In this document: positions 55,321-64,000 of the stretch, piece after piece
Layout of the letters: every line of letters begins with the position of its first letter
How positions within the stretch are numbered: the first letter of the stretch is position 1
DNA from: Taeniopygia guttata
Lineage: Eukaryota; Chordata; Aves; Passeriformes; Estrildidae
Assembly: GCF_048771995.1 (NCBI RefSeq)
Contig: NC_133060.1
Span: 889,501-953,500 of the forward strand
Length of the DNA stretch: 64,000 bases
Direction: 5' to 3'
Position numbers and translations under genes: made by a program
The notes under the pieces: generated by a model
The model's database searches: none
Seen by the model: only the letters and a program-made list of their open reading frames with translations
What the model was told of the DNA's origin: nothing

Positions 55321-58083
55321 ATGGAGCCCCCGGGCCGGTTCCGCTCCCGCCCCGAGTTCTGCCCCGAGTGCGGCTCCGTCCTGCCCCGGCCCGGCCCCGC
55401 CGGCTGCCAGCGCTGCCCCCGCTGCGGGCTCGGCCTCCAGAGCTCAGGTTTGGGGCAAAAAACCAACAAAAAATCCAAAAATAAATCCAAACTCACAAAA
55501 AACCCCAAAGAAATGGAGAAATCCTGTCAAAAATCCCATAGAAATCCCATTAAATCCCATTAAAATCTCATTAAAATCCCGGCCCTGCCGCGGGCTCGGC
55601 CTCCAGAGCTCAGCATGGGGCAAAAAATCCAAAATAAATCCAAAATCCAAAACAAAACCCCCGAAGAAATGGAGAAATCCTGAAAAAATCTGTGAAATCC
55701 CGAAAAAATCCCACTGAATTCCAATTAAATCCATTAAAATCCTGCCCCCGCTGTGGTTCAGCCTCCCTGCTCAGGTTTTTTCCCCATTTCCCCCCAAAAT
55801 TCTACATTTCCCCACTTTCCCCCCACTTTTCCCTGGGTTTTCCCGTTTCTCCCCATTTTTCCCTGTATTTTTCCCCATTTCCCCCAATTTTCCCTGTTTT
55901 TTCCCTATTTTTCCCCATTTCCCCCCAATTTCCCCATTTCCCCCCAATTTCCCTATTTCTCCCGTATTTTTCCTGATTTTCCCATTTCCCCCCATAGTTT
56001 TCCCAATTTTCCCATTTTCCCCTGTATTTATCCCGATTTTCCCGTTTTCCCCCGTATTTTCCCGATTTCCCCGTTTTTCCCAGTATTTTTCCCGTTTCCC
56101 CCGTATTTTTCCCGATTTTCCCGTTTCCCCTGTATTTTTCCCGATTTTCCCATTTTTCCCATATTTTTCCCGATTTTCCCGTTTTCCCCGTGTTTTTCCC
56201 GTTTTCCCCCGTGTTTTTCCCGTTTTTCCCCGTATTTTCCCCGTTTTTCCCGTGTTTTTCCCGATTTTCCCGTGTTTTTCCCGATTTTCCCGTTTTCCCC
56301 GTATTTTACCCGATTTTCCCGTTTTCCCCCATATTTTCCCCAATTTTCCCGTATTTTCCCCATATTTTTCCCGAATTTCCCGTTTTCCCCGTGTTTTCCC
56401 CGTATTTTCCCCGTATTTTCCCGATTTTCCCGTTTTTCCCGTGTTTTTCCCGATTTTCCCGTTTTTCCCCCCAGATCTCCGGTCCGTTCCCGTCCGTTCC
56501 TCGTTGAGCTTCGCCGCCGCCGAGTGGGGGAGGGGCAGCGCCGGCCCCGCCCCCCGGGAGGGGCCCACGGTGAGGGGGGAGGGACCCCAAAATTCCAAAA
56601 ACTTCCCCCAAAAAAAACCCCCGAAAAAAAAGCCCAAAATTCCAGAAAAAAAATCCCCCAAAATTCCAAAAAAATTCCCCAAAAATCCCGAAAAATTCCC
56701 AAAAAAAATCCCCAAAAATTAAAAAAAAAAATCCTGCAAAAACACCCCAAAATTTCCAGAAAAAAAATAAAAAAAAAATCGAAAAAAAATCCACAAAAAA
56801 TCCACAAAAATGCCTATAAAATTTAAAAATATATCCAGAAAATTTCCCCCAAAATTGACCAAAATCTGAGAAAAAAAATCTCCCGAAAACTTCCTAAAAA
56901 ATTCTCCAAAAAATCCAAACAAATTCCCATAAAGTTCCAAAAATATTCCCATAAAATTCCCCAAAATTTGAAATAAAATTCCCCAAAAATTCCCCCGAAA
57001 GATTCCAGAAAAATCCCCCAAAATTTAAAAAAAAAAATCGTATAAAATGTTTCCAAAAAAATCCTGAAAAATTCCCCAAAAAATCCAGAAAATGTCCCCA
57101 AAAATTGACCAAAAATTCCCCCCAAAAATTTTGATTTTGGGGTAAATCAAGAGAATTTCGGGGTGAAAAATGGTGATTTGGGGTTGAATTAATGGGATTT
57201 TGGGGGTAAGAAAAGGGGTTTTGGGGTGCCAATGGGATTTTTGGGATGCGTGAATGGGGTGTGGGGATGTTTTTGGGGTGAATAATTTGGATTTTGGGTT
57301 TTTAGGTGGACAGGAGCTGCCCCCGCTGCGCCCACCAGGGAATGTGGTTCCACACGCGCCAGATGCGCTCGGCCGACGAGGGGCAGACGGTGTTTTACAC
57401 CTGTCCCCGCTGCAGGTGAGAGCCCAAATGGCCCCAAAATGGCCCCAAAACGGCCCCAAAATAGCCCCAAAATAGCCACTAAATAGCCCCAAAGTGTCCC
57501 CAAAATAGCCCCAAAATGGCCCCAAAATAGCCCCAAAATGGCCCCAAAATAGCCCCAAAATAGCCCCAAAATAGCCACTAAATAGCCCCAAAGTGTCCCC
57601 AAAATAGCCCCAAAATGGCCCCAAAATAGCCACTAAATAGCCCCAAAATGGCCCCAAAATAGCCCCAAAATGGCCCCAAAGTAGCCACTAAATAGCCACA
57701 AAATAGCCACTAAATAGCCCCAAAATGGCCCCAAAATATCCCCAAAATAGCCACTAAATAGCCACTAAATAGCCACAAAATAACCCCTGAAATATTCCCA
57801 AAATATTCCCCAAAAAAACCCCAAATATCCACTAAATACCCCCTAAAATGACCCCAAAATATTCCCAAAATATCCCCTGAAATATCCCCAAAATAACCCT
57901 AAAAACATCCAAAAAATAACCCCAAAACACCCCCAAAAAAATCACAAAAAAAAAAATCTCAAAACCGCAAAAAAGCCCCAAAAATTCCCCAAAAAATCCC
58001 TCACATTTCCCCGAAATCCCAAATTTCCCGAAATCCCAAATTTCCCCTTTTCCCGCAGGTTCCAGGAGAAGGAAGATTCCTGA
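55321..58083 (+). CDS. POLR1H: RNA polymerase I subunit RPA12 (ZNRD1), complete, 4 coding exons
   Basis: Small zinc-ribbon subunit of Pol I, needed for intrinsic RNA cleavage and termination. Exons: 55321-55447, 56475-56569, 57306-57415, 58059-58083; phases agree and give 118 residues (human ~126). The N-terminal ribbon is [10 protein letters not shown] ... CPRCGLGL. The C-terminal TFIIS-like ribbon is [10 protein letters not shown] ... [18 protein letters not shown], retaining the invariant acidic D-E hairpin, and the end FQEKEDS is identical to other vertebrates. The linker encoded by exon 56475-56569 (LRSVPVRSS... EWGRGSAG) is poorly conserved and includes GAGTGGGGGAGGGGC, the window-wide repeat motif. 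Two decayed copies of the exon 55321-55447 tail lie at about 55582-55615 and 55741-55775. Confidence 0.95.
55448..58058. repeat. POLR1H introns: TTTTCCCGATTTTCCCG, AAAAATTCCC and ATAGCCCCAAAATGGCC arrays
   Basis: Positions 55780-56470 contain about 50 units of a 12-16 bp TTTTCCCGATTTTCCCG/CCGTATTTT repeat. Positions 56580-57120 are AAAATTCCCCAAAAA. Positions 57425-57790 contain about 25 units of CCCCAAAATAGCCACTAAATAG, and 57790-57960 degenerate CCCCAAAATAT units. Confidence 0.8.
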
Positions 58084-58304
58084 AATTCGCATTTTTGGGG
58101 AATTTTTGAGGGAGAAGTTTCGGGTTTTGTGAGACTGCTTTTTGGGGATTTTATTTTTTTATTTTTGGGATTTTTGTGGTCATTTTTGGGATTTTTGTGA
58201 CCATTTTGGGGATTTTTGGCGCCATTTTCTGGAATATTTTGGTGGTTTTGGGATTTTTTTGGGTTTTTTTGCACCGTTTTTGGGGATTTTTGCGCTGGAA
58301 GAGG

Positions 58305-58310
58305 AATAAA
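58305..58310 (+). terminator. POLR1H: POLR1H poly(A) signal AATAAA
   Basis: GGAATAAAAGCG lies 222 bp after the TGA at 58081-58083, in a T/G-rich 3' UTR. Confidence 0.7.
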
Positions 58311-58439
58311 AGCGCCCCCTCCCAAATTTGGGGCGGATTTTTGGGATTTTTTTGGGATTTTGGTGGATTTTTTTGGGGATTTTTTTGGGGATTTTGGTGC
58401 CCCCAGACCCTTCAGAACCTCCACATTCGCCTCCCTGGC

Positions 58440-58718
58440 TAAGATTGTCCCCGTAGCTGTTCCGTACTTTACCAACAATCGCATTTCCGGCGGAAGTGCC
58501 GCGTACCGGAAGTACACGGAGAGGGGGAGCGGATTCGCCGCCGCACCCGCCGGAAGCGGCGCCCTCCGCGCACACCGGAAGTGGGGGCGGCCTCGGCTGC
58601 CGCACCGGGGGCGGCGGCGAGAGCGGCCCGGCCCTTCCCAGTTCCGCCCCCGGCCCGTCCCAGTTGCGGGGCGCCCCCTCCCAGTAACGGGGGGACCCCC
58701 CGGGACCCCCCCGCGGCC
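58440..58718 (+). promoter_or_regulatory. PPP1R11: PPP1R11 promoter / 5' UTR with clustered ETS sites
   Basis: Four CGGAAG cores occur near 58490, 58504, 58551 and 58574 (GCGGAAGTG, ACCGGAAGTA, GCCGGAAGC, ACCGGAAGTG), in CpG-rich DNA ending in the GCGGCCATGG start context. No TATA is seen, which fits a housekeeping start. Confidence 0.6.
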
Positions 58719-60092
58719 ATGGCGGAGACGGCGGAGAGCGGCGGCTGCGGCACCGCCACCGTCACCGAGAGCGGAACCGCGGAGCCGGTACCGGGCCCCG
58801 GGGGGGGGGGATGGGAGCGGGGACTGGGAGGGGGTTTGGGGTTACTGGGAGCACTGGGAATGGGGGATGGGGCGAACTGGGAGGGGTTTGGATACTGGGA
58901 ATGGCCCCTGGGGACATAGACTGACCCCAAATGACCCCTGGTGACCCCTGGTGACCCCTGGTGACCCCTGACCCCGCAGGAGAACCGCAGCCTGACGCTG
59001 AAGCTGAGGAAGAGGAAACCGGACAAGAAGGTCGAGTGGTCGAGCGACACGGTGGACAATGAGCACCTGGGCCGGCGCTCCTCCAAGTGTGAGTGCCAGA
59101 ATGGCCCCAAATTAACCAAAACACCCTCAAAATACCCTGAAAATACCTGCCAGAACAGCCCCAAAATAACCCAAAACACCCTGAAAATACCCTGAAAATA
59201 CCTGCCAGAACAGCCCCAAAACAGCCCCAAAATTAACTCAAAATATCTTGAAAGTACCTGCCAGAATAGCCAAAAAAATTAAACAACCCAAAATGGCCCA
59301 AAAATACCTCCCAAAATAACCCAAAAATGGCCAAAAAATACCGCCCAGAATAGCTCCAAAACGGCCTAAAATAACCCAAAAATGACCCAAAAATACTTCC
59401 CAAAATATCCTAAAAATACCTGCCAGAATTGCCCAAAAATTAACCCAAAAATATCCTGAAAATACTTGCCAGAATTGCCCAAAAATTAACCCAAAAATTA
59501 ACCCAAAAATAACCCAAAATGGCCCAAAAAAATAACCCAGAAATACTTCCCAGAACAGCCCTGAAACAGCCCCAAAATAACCAAAAAATGGCCCAAAAAT
59601 ACTTCCTAAAATATCCTGAAAATATCCTAAAAATACCTGCCAAAATAGCCCAAAAATTAACCCAAAAATAACTCAGAAATACTTCCTAGAACAGCCCCAA
59701 AATAACCAAAAAATAACGCAAAAATACCTCCCGAAACTGCCCAAATCCCCCCAAATTTCCCTCAAATCCCCCCAAACCCCCCGAATTTCCCCCGAACCCC
59801 CCGAATTTGCCCAAAACCGCCCGAATTTCCCCCAAATCTCTCCCCAGGCTGCTGCATCTACGAGAGGCCGCGGCCGTTCGGCGAGAGCTCCTCGGAGAGC
59901 GAAGGGGAGGGGGAGGGGGAGGGGGAGGGGCCGGGGGTGGGGGAGGGGCGGGTGGGGGAGGGGCGCAGCTGCGGCCACCAGAACTGCGTCCGGGGCCACC
60001 AAGCGCGCGGCCACAAGGGGGGGAGGGGACCCCAAAACCCGCCCCTCCCCCCGCCCCGCGACCCCCCCCCCGCCGTGGCCATGGAGCACTGA
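58719..60092 (+). CDS. PPP1R11: Protein phosphatase 1 inhibitor-3 (PPP1R11), complete, 3 coding exons
   Basis: Small heat-stable inhibitor of PP1, also described as an E3 ligase acting on TLR2. Exons: 58719-58787, 58980-59088, 59848-60092; phases agree, 140 residues (human 126). [14 protein letters not shown] is the conserved core. KKVEW is the PP1-binding RVxF-type site. [19 protein letters not shown] and [10 protein letters not shown] supply the conserved cysteines and histidines. The acidic stretch [15 protein letters not shown] is encoded by a (GAGGGG)n run and is followed by GEGRVGEG, encoded by two GTGGGGGAGGGGC strings, lengthening this part. The ending AMEH resembles the human MQH. 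Confidence 0.96.
59089..59847. repeat. PPP1R11 intron 2: ACCCAAAAATACCTGCCAGAAT array
   Basis: About 25 units of 20-40 bp with cores CCTGAAAATACCTGCCAGAA and AACCCAAAAATGGCCC. The first unit begins with the exon's own end context (GTGAGTGCCAGAATGGCC). CCGAATTTCCCCC repeats precede the acceptor. Confidence 0.75.
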
Positions 60093-60800
60093 GGGGCCCC
60101 TCCCCCACCCCGCCCCTCCCCCACCCCAACACCGATTTTGGGGGGGCTTTGGGGGGGGTCGGCACCGAAATTTCGGGGTTTTAGGGCCGAAATTTCCCGA
60201 GTTTTTGCCCCCAAAATTCCAGGTTTGCGCAGCCAAAATTTGGGGGTTTTGGGGTTAAAATCCCAGAATTTTAGGGCCGAAATTTGGGAGTTTTAAGGTT
60301 TAAATACGGGAGTTTAAGGGTTAAAGCTTTGCGGGTTTGGAATTAAAGTTTCAGGGGTTTTAGGCCAAAATTTGGGAATTTTAGGGTAATAATTTCTTAA
60401 GTTTTTGCCCCCCAAATTCCGGAGTTTTAACAGCGAAAATTTCGGCTGAAACATTCTGAATTTCAGCCCCAAAAATTCCACCGTTTCAGCGCCAAAAATC
60501 CTGGAATTGCAGCCCCAAAATTTCGGAATTTTAGCCCAAAAATTCCGGTGTTTCAGCCCCAAATCCAAAATTTCACTGCCGGGGGTTGAAGGCCGGACCC
60601 CCCCCCCCCCCCCAAAATCTCACCTGGACCCCCAAAAAATGTCACAAAACCCCCAAAAATGTCACCGAAACGCCCCAAAATCTCACCTGGACCCCCCAAA
60701 AAACCCACCTGCCCCTCCCCCACCCCGGGGGAATTTTGGGGTGCCCCTCCCCCCGCCCCGGGACATTAAATGACACCGGTGACGCTTTTGGGGTTTTTTT
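60093..60800 (+). other. PPP1R11: PPP1R11 3' UTR with ATTAAA at 60765-60770
   Basis: Positions 60140-60580 are a weak AATTTCGGGGTTTTAGGGCC repeat. CCAAAAATGTCACCTGGACCCC units occur at 60610-60710. GGACATTAAATGACACC supplies the only poly(A)-like signal before the convergent gene's own signal. Confidence 0.55.
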
Positions 60801-60804
60801 GGGG

Positions 60805-60830
60805 TTTATTTGAGGTTTTTTGGGTTTATT
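60805..60830 (-). terminator. RNF39: Two minus-strand AATAAA signals ending the RNF39-like gene
   Basis: TTTATT on plus at 60825-60830 and 60805-60810 reads AATAAA on minus. The proximal one contains the proposed TAA stop. Both lie 35-65 bp from the PPP1R11 ATTAAA, so the two genes end tail-to-tail. Confidence 0.55.
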
Positions 60831-63171
60831 TTGGGGGGTCCCGCGTGGGTGGGGGAGGGGCGGCGTCCGCTCGCAGTTGGGCCCCGAGGCTGTGGGGACA
60901 AAAAACCCAAAAATAGCAAAAAAAGGGTGGGGGAGGGGGAAAAAAAATCCCAACGTTTTATTTTTTGGGGGGTGGGGGAGGGGAAAAAAAAATCCCAAAT
61001 ATTTATTTTTTGGGGGGTGGGGGAGGGGAAGAAGAAAAATCCCAAATATTTTTGGGGCGCTGGGGGGGAGGGGCGGCGGCACAAAAACAAAATTTGTCAC
61101 CCCCCAAAAATGTCACCCGGCCGGGTGGGGGAGGGGCGGGGGCACCTGCGGGGGTGGGGGAGGGGCGGGAGGAACCGGCACGTGAGGGGAGGGGGGGAGG
61201 GGCGGGAATCCCAAAATTTCCCCTCCCCCACCCCTGGATTCGTGTGGGGCACAAAAGTGCCCAAATTCCTCCCAAAAATCCCCCAAATTCCCCCCCCAAA
61301 AATCTCCCACGTTGTCCCAAAATCCTCAAAATTCCTCCTAAAAATCTCCCAAATTCCTCCCAAAAATCCCCCCCAGATCCTCCCTCCCATGGCCCCAAAT
61401 TTCCCCCCAAAAATTCCGAATCTCCCCCAAAATTCCCTCCAGAAACCCCAAATGTCCCCCAAAGAGACCCAAAATCTCCCCAAAAAACCCCAAAATCTCT
61501 CCAAAAACCCCCAAATTCTCCCCCAAAACCCCCAAATCTCACCTGGTCCTGCCGTCCCAGCGATGTCCCCGTGTCCCTAAAACCCCAAATCTCCCCCAAA
61601 TCCCCCCCAAAAAAACCCCAAAACCCCAAATCTCACCTGGTCCTGCCGGCCCCGCGCTGTCCCCATGTCCCCAAACTCCCAAACCACCCAAAAAACCCCA
61701 AATCTCAAATCTCCCCCCTAAAAAAACCCCAAAGCCCCAAATCTCACCTGGTCCTGCCGGTCCTGTGGTGTCCCCATGTCCCCAAACCCCCAAATCTCCC
61801 CCAGAAACCCCCAAAAAATCCCCCCAAAAAAACCAAAACCCCCAATCTCACCTGGTCCTGCTGTTCCCATGTCCCCAAAACCCCCAAAAATCCCCCAAAA
61901 AATCAAAAAATCCCCAAATCTCACCTGGTCCTGCCGGTCCCGCGGCGTCCCGGTGCTGTCCCCGCTGTCCCCTCCCGTGTCCCCTCTCCTGTCCCCGCTG
62001 TCCCCATGTCCCCAAAACCCCAAATCTCCAACCCAAAACCCCAAAAACCCCCAAAATCCCCAAAAAAACCCCAAATCTCACCTGGTCCTGCCGGTCCTGC
62101 GGTGTCCCCGCGGTGTCCCGCTGCTGTCCCCGATGTCCCCTGTCCTGTCCCCTGTCCTGTCCCCGCTGTCCCCTCCCGTGTCCCCGGTCCCGTCCCCCGC
62201 CGTGTCCCCGCTGTCCCCATGTCCCCAAAACCCCCAAAAAATCCCAAAAAAACCCCAAAAATCCCCAAACCTCACCTGGTCCTGCCGGTCCTGCGGCGTC
62301 CCCGCGGTGTCCCGGTGCCGTCCCCTGTCCTGTCCCCCGGTGTCCCCATGTCCCCAAAACCCCAAATCTCCCCCAGAAACCCCCAAAAATCCCCAAAAAC
62401 CCCCAAAATCCCCAAATCTCACCTGGTCCTGCCGGTCCTGCGGTGTCCCGGTGCTGTCCCCGGTGCTGTCCCCGATGTCCCCGCTGTCCCCTCCCGTGTC
62501 CCCTGTCCTGTCCCCGATGTCCCCATGTCCCCAAAACCCCAAATCTCCCCAAAAATCCCCAAATCTCACCTGGTCCTGCCGGTCCTGCGGCGTCCCCGCG
62601 GTGTCCCGGTGCTGTCCCCGGTGCTGTCCCCGGTGTCCCCTGTCCTGTCCCCGCTGTCCCCTCCCGTGTCCCCTGTCCTGTCCCCCGGTGTCCCCAAAAC
62701 CCCAAATCTCCCCCAGAAACCCCCAAAAAATCCCAAAAAAACTCCAAAAATCCCCAAATCTCACCTGGTCCTGCCGGTCCTGCGGCGTCCCCGCGGTGTC
62801 CCGGCGCTGTCGCCGCTGCTGTCCCCTGTCCTGTCCCCGCTGTCCCCTCCCGTGTCCCCGCTGTCCCCCGCCAGCCGCCGCGCGATCCGCGCCTCCACCG
62901 CCAGCGCCACCGCGGTGCGGACGCGGCCCGGGGCGCAGGGACGGCGACACTGGGGACAGCGGGGCCAGCCCGGGGGGGACGCTGGGGACACCGGGGACAG
63001 CCCGGGGGACATTGGGGACATTGGGGACAGCGGGGGCAGCAGGCAGCGGCGGCAGCAGCGGTGCTCGCACGGCAGCAGCACCGGGTCCCGCAGCGCGGCC
63101 CCGCAGCGCGGACACGACGTGGCGGCGGCCAAAGCGGCCAAAGGACCGCGGGACGCGGCGGGAGGCGACAT
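60826..63171 (-). CDS. RNF39: RNF39-like RING-finger protein, RING exon plus tentative short terminal exon
   Basis: The secure part is exon 63171-62765, 407 bases. It encodes a C3HC4-type RING (SCPRCGAALRDPVLLPCEHR then CCRRCL ... CPQCRRPC) followed by VALAVEARIARRL, which matches RNF39's VRLAVEVRISREL. The location next to PPP1R11 on the opposite strand is the same as in human. The RING loop is lengthened by a SPMSP/SPVSP repeat, and a GDSGDTGGDSGD repeat follows. The only convincing acceptor downstream on this strand is CCCCACAG at 60891-60890, opening an in-frame 64-base exon (60889-60826) that stops at TAA, giving 156 residues. The SPRY domain of mammalian RNF39 is not seen anywhere downstream. 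The terminal exon is an inference; the RING exon is not. Confidence 0.6.
60892..61535. repeat. Intron of RNF39-like gene: GGGTGGGGGAGGGG and CTCCCAAAAATCCC repeats
   Basis: Positions 60920-61060 hold three ~45 bp units with TTTTGGGGGGTGGGGGAGGGG then AAAAAATCCCAAATATTTATT. Positions 61060-61240 have at least five GTGGGGGAGGGGC strings. Positions 61260-61535 are AATTCCTCCCAAAAATC units. Confidence 0.78.
61536..62764 (-). repeat. Nine extra copies of the RNF39-like RING exon 3' end and donor
   Basis: The minus-strand string GGACCGGCAGGACCAG/GTGAG that ends the RING exon (donor GT at 62764-62763) recurs with intact GTGAG at donors near 61541, 61635, 61746, 61850, 61923, 62080, 62274, 62421 and 62568. 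Units are 73-195 bp and also carry GGGGACAGCGGGGACA spacer and CCCCAAAACCCCAAATC. Copies are 85-100% alike over the exon-derived ~35 bases by eye. Confidence 0.92.
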
Positions 63172-64000
63172 CGGGGACAGGGGGGACAGAGGGACAGAGG
63201 GGACACGGAGGGGACAGCGGGACAGAGGGGAGGGCGCGGGGGTGGCACCGCCGGGGACAGGGGAGGGGACAGGAGGGACACAAACACGGGACACGCGGGT
63301 GAATCGGAATTTGGGGACAGGGAGGGACAGGGGAGGGGACACAGGGGAGAGGAGGGGACAGGGGTGGCACCGCTGGGGACAGGGAGGGGACAGGACACAA
63401 ACACGGGACACGAGGGTGACACGGGGGTGAATCGGAATTTGGGGACAGGGAGGGGACAGAGAGGGGACAGGGGTGGCACCGCCGGGGACAGGGAGGGGAC
63501 ACGCGGGTGACACGGAGACACATCGGAATTTGGGGACAGGCGGGGACAGGGGAGGGGACAGGAGGGACACAAACACGGGACACGCGGGTGACACGGAGAC
63601 ACATCGGAATTTGGGGACAGGGAGGGACAGGGGAGGGGACAGAGGAGGGGACAGGAGGGACACAAACAAACACGGGACACGAGGGTGACACGAGAGTGAC
63701 ATTGGAATTTGGGGACAGGGAGGGACAGAGGAGGGGACAGGGGAGGGACCGGAGGACACAAACACGGGACACGAGGGTGACATCGGAATTTGGGGACACG
63801 CGGGTGACACGGAGCCACATCGGAATTTGGGGACAGGGGAGGGGACAGCGAGGAGAGGAGGGGACAGGGGTGGCACCGCCGGGGACAGGCGGGGACAGGG
63901 GAGGGGAGAGGAGGGACACAAACAAACACGGGACACGCGGGTGACATCGGAATTTGGGGACAGGGAGGGGACAGAGGAGGGGACAGGAGGGACACAAACA
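63172..64000. repeat. GGGGACAGGGAGGGGACAGG minisatellite upstream of the RNF39-like gene
   Basis: About 12 units of 60-90 bp share GACACAAACACGGGACACG, GTGACA, CATCGGAATTTGGGGACAGG and GGTGGCACCGCCGGGGACAGG. The array runs off the window end and occupies the 5' UTR and promoter position of the RNF39-like gene. No other gene is visible. Confidence 0.85.

Noticed and set aside
57942-58517. Minus-strand frame beginning MYFRYAALPPEMRLL
   Set aside because: It starts at the PPP1R11 ETS cluster and runs into POLR1H 3' UTR repeats; no family resemblance and no splice support.
60965-63510. Plus-strand frames of up to 821 codons rich in Pro/Ser/Cys
   Set aside because: They are antisense to the RNF39-like donor array, whose spacer lacks stops in several frames.

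Overview
This window reads as a piece of an avian (bird) genome, most likely a GC-rich microchromosome carrying MHC-region genes. The coding exons closely match vertebrate proteins: EHMT2, PPT2, PRRT1, FKBPL, AGPAT1, MGAT1, POLR1H (ZNRD1), PPP1R11 and an RNF39-like RING gene. The introns are short and built almost entirely of G-rich or C-rich tandem repeats. Most of these genes sit in the human MHC class III and class I-flanking region on 6p21. MGAT1 is on human 5q35, and avian MHC regions are known to contain 5q35-type neighbours, which supports a bird. I cannot name the species.

Layout. 0-13 kb: the 3' half of EHMT2 on the plus strand (last 15 coding exons; ankyrin repeats, pre-SET, SET, post-SET). 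13-19.6 kb: complete PPT2 on the minus strand, tail-to-tail with EHMT2 and head-to-head with PRRT1. 20.5-24.4 kb: complete PRRT1 on the plus strand, with a cluster of RFX-type X-boxes in its 3' UTR. 25-28 kb: FKBPL on the minus strand, its last codons and stop copied about seven times downstream. 29.8-38.2 kb: AGPAT1 on the plus strand, with an unusual 221-residue Ser/Asp/His repeat tail. 38.2-45.4 kb: two minus-strand C2H2 zinc-finger genes, the second with a shortened KRAB module. 45.6-47.2 kb: a 1 kb pyrimidine tract and a duplicated promoter-like block. 48.1-54.2 kb: MGAT1 on the minus strand, with its promoter inferred near 54.1 kb. 54.4-60.8 kb: POLR1H and PPP1R11 on the plus strand. 60.8-63.2 kb: an RNF39-like gene on the minus strand, running tail-to-tail with PPP1R11. 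POLR1H-PPP1R11-RNF39 keeps the human order and orientation.

The most striking property is not a single gene. In EHMT2, PPT2, FKBPL, AGPAT1, POLR1H and the RNF39-like gene, the repeat units in introns or flanks contain pieces of the adjacent exon together with its splice donor, splice acceptor, start codon or stop codon. Exon edges are thus present in two to ten near-identical copies. The same short-unit expansion has entered coding frames, enlarging FKBPL, AGPAT1 and the first zinc-finger gene well beyond their relatives or finger core. Repeat units also carry transcription-factor sites: 16 perfect CREs in one EHMT2 intron, RFX palindromes in PRRT1, and CCAAT and GC boxes in FKBPL coding DNA. 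I saw no retroviral, LTR, LINE or DNA-transposon coding sequence, no CRISPR array and no tRNA or rRNA gene.
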